DNA of 29,451 nucleotides from an uncultured Oscillibacter sp. (GTDB taxonomy: Bacteria; Bacillota; Clostridia; Oscillospirales; Oscillospiraceae): assembly GCF_910584465.1 (NCBI RefSeq), contig NZ_CAJUBK010000030.1:1-29451 (forward strand), written 5' to 3'. The notes beneath the pieces are model-generated. The model was given only the letters and a program-made list of their open reading frames with translations, was not told the origin of the DNA and did not search any database. Positions 6,722 through 14,609 of the stretch are shown here, piece after piece. Position 1 is the stretch's first letter; each line of letters begins with the position of its first letter. The position numbers and the translations under genes are program-made.

Positions 6722-9391
6722 ATGAAACTCATGGCCATCGATGGCAACAGCATCCTCAACCGGGCCTATTACGGCATCCGCCCCCTGACGAATCGGGACG
6801 GGCTCTATACCCACGCCGTCTTCGGCTTCCTCACCACGCTCCTGCGCCTCACGGCGGAGGAGGAGCCGGACGCTTTGTGCGTCACCTTCGACGTCCATGC
6901 CCCGACCTTCCGCCATAAGGCGGACGCCGCCTATAAGGCCACCCGGAAGCCCATGCCGGAGGAGCTGCGGGTGCAGGTGCCGGTCCTGAAGGAGGTGCTG
7001 GACGCCCTGGACATCCCCCGCTACGAGCTGGAGGGCTGGGAGGCCGACGATCTCCTGGGCACCATCTCCCGCAGGTGCGAGGCGGCGGGCTGGGATTGCG
7101 CCGTCGTCACCGGGGACAAGGACAGCCTCCAGCTCATCACGGAGCACACCAAGGTGAAGCTGGTCTCCACCCGCATGGGCCAGACCACCACCGTGGACTA
7201 TGATCCCGGGACGTTCCGGGAGAGGTACGGCTTCGACCCCATCCACATGATCGACCTCAAGGCCCTGATGGGGGACGCCAGCGACAACATCCCCGGCGTG
7301 AAAGGCGTGGGGGAGAAGACCGCCATGGGCCTGGTCCGGATGTACGGCTCCATCGACCGGCTCTACGGCCGGATGCCGGAGATCCTCACCGCCCCGGACG
7401 TCCCTGCCAGGCCCGGCGTCATCAAAAAGCTGGAGGAGGGGGAGGCGGACGCCCGGCAGTCCCGCTGGCTGGCCACGATCGTGACGGACGCCCCCCTGGC
7501 CTTCCGGCCGGAGGACAACGTCCGCAGGGCCCCCGGCCCCGGCGCGTATCCGCTGTTTTTGAAGCTGGAGTTCACCAAGCTCATCGAGCGCTTCGGCCTC
7601 AGCCCGGACGGGGGCCCTTCCCCGGCGGAGCGGCCCAAGCCCGCCGTGACGGTGGAGACGGTGACAGATCCCGGACAGGCGGAGCGGCTGCTGGCGCTCT
7701 GGCGGGCGGCGGACCATGTGTCCGTGCTGACGGCGGGTGGTCTCTCCCGCCTGGGCGTATACTGCGGGACGGGAGAGCAGAGCGCCGTCATGGCGGAGCT
7801 GTCCTTCGAGCAGTACCAGGGGGACTGGGACGGCCTCCTCTCGGCCCTGTTCTCGGAGGGGATCGGGAAGGTTTCCCACAACGTCAAGGATCTGATGCGG
7901 GCGCTGCTGGAGGACGGCCTGCCGGCGGAGGGCTTCGTCTTCGACACGGCCCTGGCCGCGTATCTGCTGGACGCCACGGCGGGGAGCTACGACCTCCCGC
8001 GGCTGTCCGTGTCCTATTTCAACGAGGAGCTGCCCAAGCCCCTCTATCTGGAGAAGGACGCCTTCTCCCTCCTGGGGGACTCCGCGGGCGCGTGGGCCTC
8101 CCTGGACCGCTATGCCGCCGCGGTGGAGGCCCTGTACGGCGTCCTGTCCCCGAAGCTCCGGGAGGAGGACCTGTGGGAGCTGTATCGGACCGCCGAGCTG
8201 CCGCTGTGCCGGGTGCTGGCGGAGATGGAGCGGACGGGCTGCGGGGCGGACGCCCGGGCCTTGGCCGCCTTTGGCGAGGGGCTGTCCGCCCGCATCGCCG
8301 AACAGGAGGCCGCGATTTATGAGATGGCGGGCGGGGAGTTCAACATCAACTCCCCGAAGCAGCTGGGGGAGGTCCTCTTCGAGCGCCTGGGGCTCCCCCA
8401 CGGGAAGAAGACCAAGACCGGCTGGTCCACGAACGCCGACGTGCTGGAGAAGCTCCGCTTCCAGCACCCCATCGTGGCGGCGGTGCTGGAGTACCGGCAG
8501 TACGCGAAGCTGAAGTCCACCTACGCCGACGGCCTCCTCAAGGCCATCGACCCGGACGGGCGGGTCCGGACGAATTTCCAGATGACCGTCACCGCCACGG
8601 GCCGCCTCAGCTCCACGGAGCCGAACCTCCAGAACATCCCCACGAGGACGGACCTGGGCAGCGAGTTCCGCCGGATGTTCACGGCGGCGGAGGGGCACGT
8701 CCTGGTGGACGCGGATTACTCCCAGATCGAGCTGCGGCTCCTGGCCCACATCGCCGGGGACGAGGCCATGCGCTCCGCCTTCCTGGCGGGGGGGGACTTC
8801 CACGCCGAGACGGCGGCGAAGGTCTTCCGCGTGGGGCGGGAGGACGTCACCCACGAGATGCGCCGCCGGGCCAAGGCAGTGAACTTCGGCATCGTCTACG
8901 GCATCTCCGCCTTCTCCCTCAGCCAGGACATCGGCGTCACCGTGGCCGAGGCCAAGGAGTATATGGAGGCGTACTTCGCCACCTTCCCCGGCGTGCGGAG
9001 GTATATGGGGGAGGTGGTCCGGAAGGCCCGGGAGGACGGCTATGTGGAGACCCTGTTCCACCGCCGCCGCAGCCTGCCGGAGCTGAGCAGCTCCAATAAG
9101 AACCTGCAGGCCTTCGGCGAGCGGGTGGCGCTGAACATGCCGATCCAGGGCACGGCGGCGGACGTGATGAAGCTGGCCATGGTGAAGGTCTGGGAACGCC
9201 TCCGGGCGGAGCGGCCCGAGGCCCGTCTGGTCCTCCAGGTCCACGACGAGCTGATCGTCGAGTGTCCCGAGGGGTCGGCGGAGGCGGTGGCGGCGCTGCT
9301 GGAGGAGGAGATGGAGCACGTGGTGGACCTCAGCGTCCCCCTGACGGCGCAGGCCCACTGGGGGAAGGACTGGCTGGATGCGAAGGGATGA
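6722..9391 (+). CDS. polA: DNA polymerase I
   Basis: An 889-residue DNA polymerase I for Okazaki-fragment maturation and repair. The N-terminal 5' nuclease domain (about 1-290) shows VVTGDKDSLQLI and DLKALMGDASDNIPGVKGVG. The middle domain (about 310-480) has lost the 3'-5' exonuclease acid residues: the position of the DxE motif reads VSVLTAGG and the last motif YAAAVEAL lacks Asp, so no proofreading is expected, as in Bacillus and Thermus enzymes. The polymerase domain is complete: motif A DADYSQIELRLLAHIAGD (Asp663), motif B RRRAKAVNFGIVYG (about 713-726) and motif C LQVHDELIVE (about 838-847). Start ATG 6722 follows GGGGAGG. Transcribed from its own promoter, with the EamA gene 87 bases downstream. 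Confidence 0.98.
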   Translation: MKLMAIDGNSILNRAYYGIRPLTNRDGLYTHAVFGFLTTLLRLTAEEEPDALCVTFDVHAPTFRHKADAAYKATRKPMPEELRVQVPVLKEVLDALDIPRYELEGWEADDLLGTISRRCEAAGWDCAVVTGDKDSLQLITEHTKVKLVSTRMGQTTTVDYDPGTFRERYGFDPIHMIDLKALMGDASDNIPGVKGVGEKTAMGLVRMYGSIDRLYGRMPEILTAPDVPARPGVIKKLEEGEADARQSRWLATIVTDAPLAFRPEDNVRRAPGPGAYPLFLKLEFTKLIERFGLSPDGGPSPAERPKPAVTVETVTDPGQAERLLALWRAADHVSVLTAGGLSRLGVYCGTGEQSAVMAELSFEQYQGDWDGLLSALFSEGIGKVSHNVKDLMRALLEDGLPAEGFVFDTALAAYLLDATAGSYDLPRLSVSYFNEELPKPLYLEKDAFSLLGDSAGAWASLDRYAAAVEALYGVLSPKLREEDLWELYRTAELPLCRVLAEMERTGCGADARALAAFGEGLSARIAEQEAAIYEMAGGEFNINSPKQLGEVLFERLGLPHGKKTKTGWSTNADVLEKLRFQHPIVAAVLEYRQYAKLKSTYADGLLKAIDPDGRVRTNFQMTVTATGRLSSTEPNLQNIPTRTDLGSEFRRMFTAAEGHVLVDADYSQIELRLLAHIAGDEAMRSAFLAGGDFHAETAAKVFRVGREDVTHEMRRRAKAVNFGIVYGISAFSLSQDIGVTVAEAKEYMEAYFATFPGVRRYMGEVVRKAREDGYVETLFHRRRSLPELSSSNKNLQAFGERVALNMPIQGTAADVMKLAMVKVWERLRAERPEARLVLQVHDELIVECPEGSAEAVAALLEEEMEHVVDLSVPLTAQAHWGKDWLDAKG

Positions 9392-9478
9392 GCGGCATCG
9401 GCCCCTCCCCTCCGGGGGCGCTGTTTGGGGGGCGGGCCATATCGGCATCCGCCTGGAGCATCGAAGGGAGGCCGTCTC

Positions 9479-10327
9479 ATGGAACGACTGATCGTGATCC
9501 TCGGCGTGGTGGGGGTGTCCCTCTCCGCCGTCTTCGTCCGCTGGTCCACCGCGCCGTCCCTGGTGCTGGCCACCTACCGGATGGCCTTCGCGGCAGCGCT
9601 GCTGACGCCCCTGGCGTGGCGGCGGCGGGAGGAGTTCCGGGCCCTGCGGCGGAGGGAGCTGGGGCTGAGCCTCCTCAGCGGGGCCTTTTTGGGGTGTCAT
9701 TTCGCCTGCTATTTCGAGGCCCTGCGCTGGACCTCCATCGCCTCGGCGGTGGTGCTGGTGGACGCGGAGGTGCTGTTCGTGGCCCTGGCCACGGTGCTGA
9801 TCTTGCGCAGGAGGCTGAGCGGCCGGGCGTGGCTGGCGGTGCTGCTGGCCTTCGGCGGGAGCGTGACCGTGGCCCTGGCGGACGGCTCCGCCGGGGCGGA
9901 CGCCCTGCGGGGGGACTTCCTGGCCCTGGCCGGGGCGCTGTGCATGGCGGTGTACACCATGCTGGGCGCCGTCTGCCGCCGGGAGCTGTCCACGACCGTG
10001 TATACCTGGCTGATGTACGCCTCGGCCGCCGGGACGGTGCTGGTCTTCGCGCTGGCCGGACGGCAGCCCCTGACGGGCTGGGGCGCGGAGAACCTGCTGA
10101 CGGCCCTGGGCATGGCGGTGGCCTGCACCCTGCTGGGCCACAGCGTGTTCAGCTGGGGGCTGAAGTTCCTGTCCCCGGCCTTCATCGCCACGGCGAAGCT
10201 GCTGGAGCCGGTGTTCGCCTCGGTGTGGGGGCTGTTCCTCTTCGCCGAGAGGCCCGGGGCGCAGGTGATCCTGGGCGGCGGGGTGGTCCTGCTGGGCGTC
10301 GTCCTGTACAGCCGGGAGGAAGCGTGA
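9479..10327 (+). CDS. EamA-family (DMT superfamily) transporter
   Basis: A 282-residue integral membrane protein with about ten hydrophobic segments arranged as two EamA halves. The first half has SAVFVRWSTAPSLVLATYRM and FLGCHFACYFEALRWTSIASAVVL. The second begins near the loop with ALRGDFLALAGALCMAVYTMLGA and ends in FIATAKLLEPVFASVWGLFLFAE followed by ILGGGVVLLGVVLYSRE. Family members export amino acids, nucleosides or other metabolites; no substrate is indicated. ATG 9479 is chosen over an upstream TTG in frame because GGGAGG (9466-9471) is seven bases ahead and the hydrophobic helix begins directly. It may be co-transcribed with polA. Confidence 0.9.
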   Translation: MERLIVILGVVGVSLSAVFVRWSTAPSLVLATYRMAFAAALLTPLAWRRREEFRALRRRELGLSLLSGAFLGCHFACYFEALRWTSIASAVVLVDAEVLFVALATVLILRRRLSGRAWLAVLLAFGGSVTVALADGSAGADALRGDFLALAGALCMAVYTMLGAVCRRELSTTVYTWLMYASAAGTVLVFALAGRQPLTGWGAENLLTALGMAVACTLLGHSVFSWGLKFLSPAFIATAKLLEPVFASVWGLFLFAERPGAQVILGGGVVLLGVVLYSREEA

Positions 10328-10402
10328 GGAGGAGCGAGGGCCCGCCTGGGCGCGGGCACGCCGCCCGCGCATCCGGACATACGAGAGGAGTTTTCACGTT
10401 TT

Positions 10403-10879
10403 ATGGACAGTGAGAGGAAGATCCGGATCGTCCCGATGAACGGGGACCACCTGGATGAGATCGCGGCGCTGGAACGGGTGTGCTTCCCGGACCCCTGGTC
10501 CCGGGACATGCTGGCGGAGGAGCTGGAGAACGACCTGGCGGCCTTCCTGGTGGCCCTGGACGATCAGGGGACCGTGGCGGGCTACGCCGGGCTCCAGGTG
10601 GTGCTGGACGAGGGCTATATCCTGAACGTGGCCGTCCGGCCGGACTGCCGCCGCCAGGGCGTGGCGAAGGAGCTGCTCCAGGTCTTCCTGGACTTCGCCA
10701 AGGGGAACCGCCTGGCCTTCCTGACCCTGGAGGTCCGGGCGTCCAACTATCCCGCCATCGCCCTTTACGGCAGCCGGGGCTTCCGGGGCACGGGGCGGCG
10801 GAAGAACTACTACGAGCACCCGAGGGAGGACGCCGTCATCATGACGCTGGACCTCGCCGGGGAGGAGGAGGAGACATGA
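10403..10879 (+). CDS. rimI: Ribosomal protein S18-alanine N-acetyltransferase RimI
   Basis: GNAT acetyltransferase expected to acetylate the N-terminal alanine of ribosomal protein S18. The 158-residue protein has the RimI layout: N-terminal LERVCFPDPWSRDML, the beta4 segment YILNVAVRPDCRRQGVAKELL with the acetyl-CoA pyrophosphate loop (R-x-x-G-V/A), LEVRASNYPAIALYGSRGF, and the RKNYYEHPREDAVIMTLDL ending typical of RimI. Its partnership with tsaD two genes downstream is the common bacterial arrangement. The ribosome site AGAGGAG is about 12 bases from the ATG, somewhat long. The stop overlaps the next gene's start (ATGA). Confidence 0.93.
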   Translation: MDSERKIRIVPMNGDHLDEIAALERVCFPDPWSRDMLAEELENDLAAFLVALDDQGTVAGYAGLQVVLDEGYILNVAVRPDCRRQGVAKELLQVFLDFAKGNRLAFLTLEVRASNYPAIALYGSRGFRGTGRRKNYYEHPREDAVIMTLDLAGEEEET

Positions 10880-11478
10880 CGGGACTGCGGCTGGCCTCTT
10901 TGGAGCAGACGGCCCTGGCCTATGCGCGGGACCTGGCGTCCGCGTTCCCTCCGGCGGAGCTCAAGCCCCTGAGGAACATCCAGGCCATGGTCCGGGCGGG
11001 CCGCTACCGGACCTGGTGCCTCTTCGATGGGGAGGAGATCCTGGGGGAGTGCTTTTTGTGGCTGGGGCGTCCCGGCTGGGCGCTGCTGGACTACCTCTGC
11101 GTGGCGGAGGGGCGCCGGAACGGCGGCGCGGGGGCGCGGATGCTGGCGGAGCTCTCGCGGGCGGAGCCGGGCACGGTGATCATCGGGGAGAGCGAGGCCC
11201 CCCTCCACGCCCCGGATCCGGGGCTGGCGGAGCGGCGGCTGGGCTTCTATGCCAGGAACGGCCTGCGGACCGCCGGGTACGACACGGACATCTTCGGCGT
11301 CCATTATAAGACGCTGTACCTCTCGGGAGGAGAGGTGGCGGACGCGGACTTGATGCGGGAGCACCGGGCCATCTACCAAAGCACCTTCCCGCCGGGGAAA
11401 TATGCGCAGTACGTCCGCATCCCCAGGGATCCCAAGGCGGGGCCCATCCCGCAGACGCCTTGGGACGAGGACGGATGA
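10876..11478 (+). CDS. GNAT-family N-acetyltransferase
   Basis: A 200-residue protein with a GNAT core: LLDYLCVAEGRRNGGAGARMLAELS is the acetyl-CoA binding beta4-alpha3 segment (R-x-x-G-x-G/A), and ERRLGFYARNGLR is the matching C-terminal helix-strand. It starts within the rimI stop (ATGA overlap) and ends 15 bases before tsaD, so the three genes form one translationally linked unit. The N-terminal YARDLASAFPPAELKPL and the tail IYQSTFPPGKYAQYVRIP are not signatures I can assign. A peptide, tRNA-modification or small-molecule substrate is possible. The position between rimI and tsaD does not prove a role in either pathway. Confidence 0.88.
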   Translation: MTGLRLASLEQTALAYARDLASAFPPAELKPLRNIQAMVRAGRYRTWCLFDGEEILGECFLWLGRPGWALLDYLCVAEGRRNGGAGARMLAELSRAEPGTVIIGESEAPLHAPDPGLAERRLGFYARNGLRTAGYDTDIFGVHYKTLYLSGGEVADADLMREHRAIYQSTFPPGKYAQYVRIPRDPKAGPIPQTPWDEDG

Positions 11479-11493
11479 GAGGGGAGTGGGAGC

Positions 11494-12501
11494 ATGAAGA
11501 TATTGGGGTTCGAATCCTCCTGTGACGAGACGGCCGTCTCGGTGGTGGAGGACGGGCGGCGGGTGCTGTCCGACGCCGTCGCCTCCCAGGTGGAGGTCCA
11601 CGCCCTTTACGGCGGCGTGGTGCCGGAGATCGCCTCCCGGAAGCATGTGGAGGCCATCGCCGCCCTGACGGAGAAGGCCCTGGCGGACGCGGGCTGCGGC
11701 CGGGGGGACATCGACGCCGTGGCGGTGACCTACGCGCCGGGGCTCATCGGCGCGGTGCTGGTGGGGCTGAGCTTCGCCAAGTCCGCTGCCCTGGGGCTGG
11801 GGGTCCCCCTGATCCCCGTCCACCACATCCGGGGGCACATCGCCGCCAACTACCTGGCCTTCCCTGAGCTGGAGCCGCCCTTCCTGGCGCTGGCGATCTC
11901 CGGGGGCAACACGCTGCTGATCGATGTGGCGGGCTACACGGACATGAAGATCCTGGGCGGCACGCGGGACGACGCGGCGGGGGAGTGCTTCGACAAGGCG
12001 GCGCGGGTCCTGGGCCTCAGCTACCCCGGCGGGAAGCCCATCGACGAGCTGGCCCGGCAGTCGGAGGGCGGCGTCTACCAGCTGCCCCACGCCCATGTGG
12101 ACGGCGCGCCGCTGGACATGAGCTTCTCCGGCCTGAAGACGGCGGTGGTGAACCTGGCCCACCACGCGGAGCAGGCAGGCCAGTCGCTGGACCGGGCGGC
12201 TTTGGCCCGGGACTTTTCCCAGGCCGTCAGCGACACGCTGGTCCCCCGCTGCCTGGAGGCGGCGCGGCTGGCGGGGCGGGAGACCGTCGTGGCCGCCGGA
12301 GGCGTGGCGGCGAACTCCATCATCCGAGGGGACCTGGAGCGCGCCTGCCGGGAAGCGGGATACGCGCTGTATCTGCCGCCCCTGCGCCTGTGCGGGGACA
12401 ACGGCGCCATGATCGCCGCCCAGGGCTATTACGAGTACCTGGCGGGCCACACGGCGGGCATGGAGCTCAACGCCTATGCGACGAGGGACCTCTCTGAATG
12501 A
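11494..12501 (+). CDS. tsaD: tRNA N6-threonylcarbamoyladenosine transferase TsaD
   Basis: Essential enzyme that, with TsaB and TsaE, transfers threonylcarbamoyl to A37 of ANN-decoding tRNAs. The 335-residue product shows the ASKHA-fold ATPase motifs: SSCDETAVSVVEDGR near the N-terminus, the metal-binding HHIRGH (110-115), the GGTRDDAAGECFDKAARVLGL loop, VVAAGGVAANS and the C-terminal NGAMIAAQGYY with the conserved Asp-Asn-Gly. Length is typical. Ribosome site GGGAGTGGGAG precedes ATG 11494. tsaB and tsaE are not in the window. The gene converges with the MGMT gene on the other strand, with only 24 bases between stops. Confidence 0.97.
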   Translation: MKILGFESSCDETAVSVVEDGRRVLSDAVASQVEVHALYGGVVPEIASRKHVEAIAALTEKALADAGCGRGDIDAVAVTYAPGLIGAVLVGLSFAKSAALGLGVPLIPVHHIRGHIAANYLAFPELEPPFLALAISGGNTLLIDVAGYTDMKILGGTRDDAAGECFDKAARVLGLSYPGGKPIDELARQSEGGVYQLPHAHVDGAPLDMSFSGLKTAVVNLAHHAEQAGQSLDRAALARDFSQAVSDTLVPRCLEAARLAGRETVVAAGGVAANSIIRGDLERACREAGYALYLPPLRLCGDNGAMIAAQGYYEYLAGHTAGMELNAYATRDLSE

Positions 12502-12503
12502 GC

Positions 12504-12536
12504 AGAGCGTGTGGAGGCAGGGCCTTCACACGCTCT
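12504..12536. terminator. Short hairpin between convergent tsaD and MGMT genes
   Basis: AGAGCGTGT (12504-12512) and ACACGCTCT (12528-12536) form a 9-bp stem that straddles the end of the MGMT reading frame. It could serve as a shared two-way end, but lacks T-runs. Confidence 0.35.
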
Positions 12537-12855
12537 CCGGCCCCTCGGCGGGGCTCCATAGACAGATCTCCAGATCCACCGTGCCGTCGGGCCGGAAGAC
12601 CACGCCCTCCGCCTCCAGCAGGGCCCGCTGCGTGCCGGGGGCGCAGGTGTCGAAGGCGGCCTTCGTGCCCCCGGCACGGTCCACCACCCGGTGGCAGGGG
12701 ACGCCGGGGTCCCGGCAGAGCGCCATGGCATAGCCCACCGTCCGGGCGCAGCGGGGCATCCCCGCCAGGCGGGCGATCTGGCCGTAGGTGGCGACCTTCC
12801 CGGCGGGGATGCGCCGCACGATCTCGCAAAAGGCGGCGAAGACCGGGCCGCTCAT
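12526..12855 (-). CDS. Compact MGMT-family methylated-DNA cysteine methyltransferase domain protein
   Basis: A 109-residue protein equal to the C-terminal, DNA-binding and active-site domain of O6-alkylguanine-DNA alkyltransferases. It has IPAGKVATYGQIARLAG (helix-turn-helix entry), the arginine-finger segment ARTVGYAMALC, and PCHRVVDRAG with the acceptor Cys54. Because Cys is kept, it differs from alkyltransferase-like proteins, which carry Trp there. The N-terminal domain of Ogt/Ada-C is absent, a common compact form. The start overlaps the stop of the nitrilase-family gene by three bases, so the two are translated in a coupled way. Whether it repairs alkylation alone or flags lesions cannot be told from sequence. 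Confidence 0.9.
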   Translation of the reverse strand: MSGPVFAAFCEIVRRIPAGKVATYGQIARLAGMPRCARTVGYAMALCRDPGVPCHRVVDRAGGTKAAFDTCAPGTQRALLEAEGVVFRPDGTVDLEICLWSPAEGPESV

Positions 12856-13667
12856 AGCTCCCGCACCTCATAGAGGTCCGTCCGCCGGGCGGAGAGGATG
12901 GGGAGCTGGGACCGCACGGCTGAGATCTTCCCGAGGTCCAGGTCGGCGTACAGTGCGGCCTCCTCCGCCCCGGCTTGGCAGAGCACCGTCCCCCAGGGGT
13001 CCACAGCGATGGAATGGCCGTAGGCCACATAGGAGGCACCCTCGTCCCGGGCGGGAGAGACGCCCACGGTGAAGCACTGGCCGTCCACCGCCCGCTGGCG
13101 GAACAGCAGCTCCCAGTGGGCGGGGCCGGTGGTCATGTTGAAGGCGGCGGGGACGAAGATGCACCTGGCCCCCCGGAGGCACATGCACCGGGCCAGCTCC
13201 TCGAACCGGAAGTCGAAGCAGATGCAAAGGCCCATGGTCCCGAACTCCGTCTCGAAGGTGGTGACCGCGTCCCCGGGGGAGAGCGTGTCCGACTCCATGA
13301 AACGCTGGCCGCCCTCCACGTCGATGTCGAAGAGGTGGGCCTTGCGGTGTTTGGCCAGATGCTCGCCCCGCCTCCCGTAGACGAAGGAGGTGTTGTAGAC
13401 CTCCCCGCCCGCCAGCTCCGGGACGGAGCCGCCCACGATATAGATCCCCAGCTCCGCCGCCAGGGCGGAAAGGGCGGTCTGGGCCGGGCCTCCCTCGGCC
13501 TCGCCGTAGGCCCGGAAGCAGGCGTTGTCATAGGGACAGCAGAACATCTCCGGCAGGACCGCGATGTCCGTCCCGCGGGCGGCGGCCTCCCGGAGCCGGG
13601 CGCAGGCGGTCCGGATGTCCTCCTGTTTGTCCGCCGTCACCGGCATTTGGATCAGAGCGATGCGCAT
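12852..13667 (-). CDS. Carbon-nitrogen hydrolase (nitrilase superfamily, omega-amidase-like)
   Basis: A 271-residue hydrolase of the nitrilase superfamily with the full catalytic triad: Glu40 in LPEMFCCPY, Lys109 in KHRKAHLFDID and Cys150 in LCICFDFRFEE. The KxHLFDID segment and the FDFRFEEL segment are closest to NIT2-type omega-amidases, which hydrolyse alpha-ketoglutaramate or alpha-ketosuccinamate; other amides are possible. ATG 13667 was chosen because a strong AAGGAGG lies ten bases ahead and the protein begins with the usual MRIALIQMPV strand. Upstream in-frame codons run into the palindromic element. First gene of a two-gene unit with the MGMT-family gene. Confidence 0.92.
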   Translation of the reverse strand: MRIALIQMPVTADKQEDIRTACARLREAAARGTDIAVLPEMFCCPYDNACFRAYGEAEGGPAQTALSALAAELGIYIVGGSVPELAGGEVYNTSFVYGRRGEHLAKHRKAHLFDIDVEGGQRFMESDTLSPGDAVTTFETEFGTMGLCICFDFRFEELARCMCLRGARCIFVPAAFNMTTGPAHWELLFRQRAVDGQCFTVGVSPARDEGASYVAYGHSIAVDPWGTVLCQAGAEEAALYADLDLGKISAVRSQLPILSARRTDLYEVREL

Positions 13668-13715
13668 CGGCAGGGACCTCCTTTTCATAAATGATGGGGA
13701 CGGATGGATCGTATC

Positions 13716-13898
13716 GTCAGCACAGTTGAAAAGGATCCAAAGGATCCTTTTCAGAGAGGCGCTGTAAAACAGCGCCTCAAGCCGCACGAGCGGCTTGCTG
13801 TGCATGACTTCATAGGAAACACATGGGCGCTTTGCGCCCTGGCAAACCAAAGGTTTGCCGGTCGAAAAGAAGGTTTGCTTCTTTTCAACTGTGTTGAC
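13716..13898. mobile_element. MITE-like palindromic element with 18-bp terminal inverted repeats
   Basis: The ends GTCAGCACAGTTGAAAAG (13716-13733) and CTTTTCAACTGTGTTGAC (13881-13898) are inverted repeats with one mismatch. Between them lie successive palindromes: AAAAGGATCC-type (about 13729-13752), AGGCGCTG/CAGCGCCT (about 13757-13777), CAAGCCG/CGGCTTG (about 13778-13797), GGGCGC/GCGCCC, GGCAAACC/GGTTTGCC and GAAAAGAAG/CTTCTTTTC. There is no coding capacity. It sits between the divergent nitrilase and yjbQ genes. Each outer end reads outwards as a -35-like (C/T)TGAC. No clear target-site duplication was identified. Confidence 0.6.
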
Positions 13899-13926
13899 TA
13901 TATCACAGCGCGGACCGTGTTACAAT
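13894..13926 (+). promoter_or_regulatory. Possible yjbQ promoter using the element's end
   Basis: TTGACT (13894-13899) overlaps the right terminal inverted repeat, and TACAAT (13921-13926) follows, but the spacer is 21 bases rather than 17. The -10 is plausible; the pairing is doubtful. Confidence 0.3.
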
Positions 13927-13954
13927 ATGGGAAACAGACGAAGGAGGCCGGGAC

Positions 13955-14407
13955 ATGGCAGTTTATACGGAGAAGAGGACCTACCGGACCAAGGCCCACA
14001 TGGGCATGATCGACGTGACGGAGGATTTCCAGCGCGCGGTGGCGGCGGCCTGCGAGAAGCACGGCATCTCCGCCGGGACCGTCACGGGCTTCACCACCGG
14101 CGGTGTGGCGGGGCTGACCACCCTGGAATTCGAGCCGGGGATGGTGGGGCACGACCTGAAGGCGGCGCTGGACGTGTTCTCGCCCTATCTGGACGAGGAG
14201 GGCCGTGTGGTGCCCTACCGGCACCACGAGACGTGGCACGACGACAACGGCTCCTCTCACATCAAGGCGGCGCTGCTGTCGCCCTTCATCACGGTGCCCT
14301 TCGTGGACGGGAGGATCACGGTGGGCCCCTGGCAGAACCTGACCCTGGTGGAGTGCGACACCCGCGACCGGGTCCGGGACATCGTGTTCCAGGTCATGGG
14401 GGAGTGA
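13955..14407 (+). CDS. yjbQ: YjbQ family protein (UPF0047; secondary thiamine-phosphate synthase type)
   Basis: A 150-residue protein of the YjbQ/UPF0047 family, annotated from bacterial work as having weak thiamine-phosphate synthase activity; its physiological role is unsettled. Recognisable parts are the N-terminal strand pair, TGFTTGGVAGLTTLEFEPG, RHHETWHDDNGSSHIKAALLSPF with the His/Asp/Asn-rich site, and ITVGPWQNLTLVECDTRDR near the C-terminus (family form LGTWQ-x-x-L-x-E-x-D). AAGGAGG (13941-13947) is seven bases before the ATG. It stands alone; no other thiamine genes are nearby. Confidence 0.93.
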   Translation: MAVYTEKRTYRTKAHMGMIDVTEDFQRAVAAACEKHGISAGTVTGFTTGGVAGLTTLEFEPGMVGHDLKAALDVFSPYLDEEGRVVPYRHHETWHDDNGSSHIKAALLSPFITVPFVDGRITVGPWQNLTLVECDTRDRVRDIVFQVMGE

Positions 14408-14470
14408 AGCGGGCGGCGGAGGAGCGCAGTCTCCGGGGCCGCTCTGGTGAAGGCGTTTTTTGGGCTGCCT

Positions 14471-14556
14471 CAGAGTGCCGAAGAAGCAGAGGAGGCTTCC
14501 CCGGCGGGAAGGGAGAGCGTTACGAGAGGGACCCGGGAAGGGCCCCTCTCGTTTTC
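14471..14556 (+). repeat. Dispersed ~86-bp repeat, copy 2
   Basis: It runs from CAGAGTGCCGAAGAAGC to CCTCTCGTTTTC and contains GTTACGAGAGGGACCC, a GGGCCCCTCTC return arm and a T-rich end. It matches copies at 1-78 (minus strand) and 20672-20757. It lies between the convergent yjbQ and ilvD-family genes, where the hairpin plus CGTTTTC could end yjbQ transcription. Confidence 0.75.
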
Positions 14557-14609
14557 GGTCATGCCGCTCCCGCGTCATTCGGCCGGCCTGGACAGCTTGG
14601 GCCCAGGGA

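Noticed and set aside
6452..10372. 1306-codon minus-strand open frame opposite polA and the EamA gene
   Set aside because: It spans two well-supported plus-strand genes, is rich in Gln, Arg and Gly and has no recognisable domain; it arises from GC-skewed codon use.
13716..13898. CRISPR-like array
   Set aside because: The palindromes differ from one another and there are no equal direct repeats with spacers; a MITE-like element explains it better.
14289..14366. Upstream in-frame starts or a larger ACP gene beginning near 24289
   Set aside because: The coordinate note concerns 24289: the extra 26 residues show no ACP helix, and a better ribosome site precedes ATG 24367. The range 14289-14366 itself lies in yjbQ and holds nothing more.
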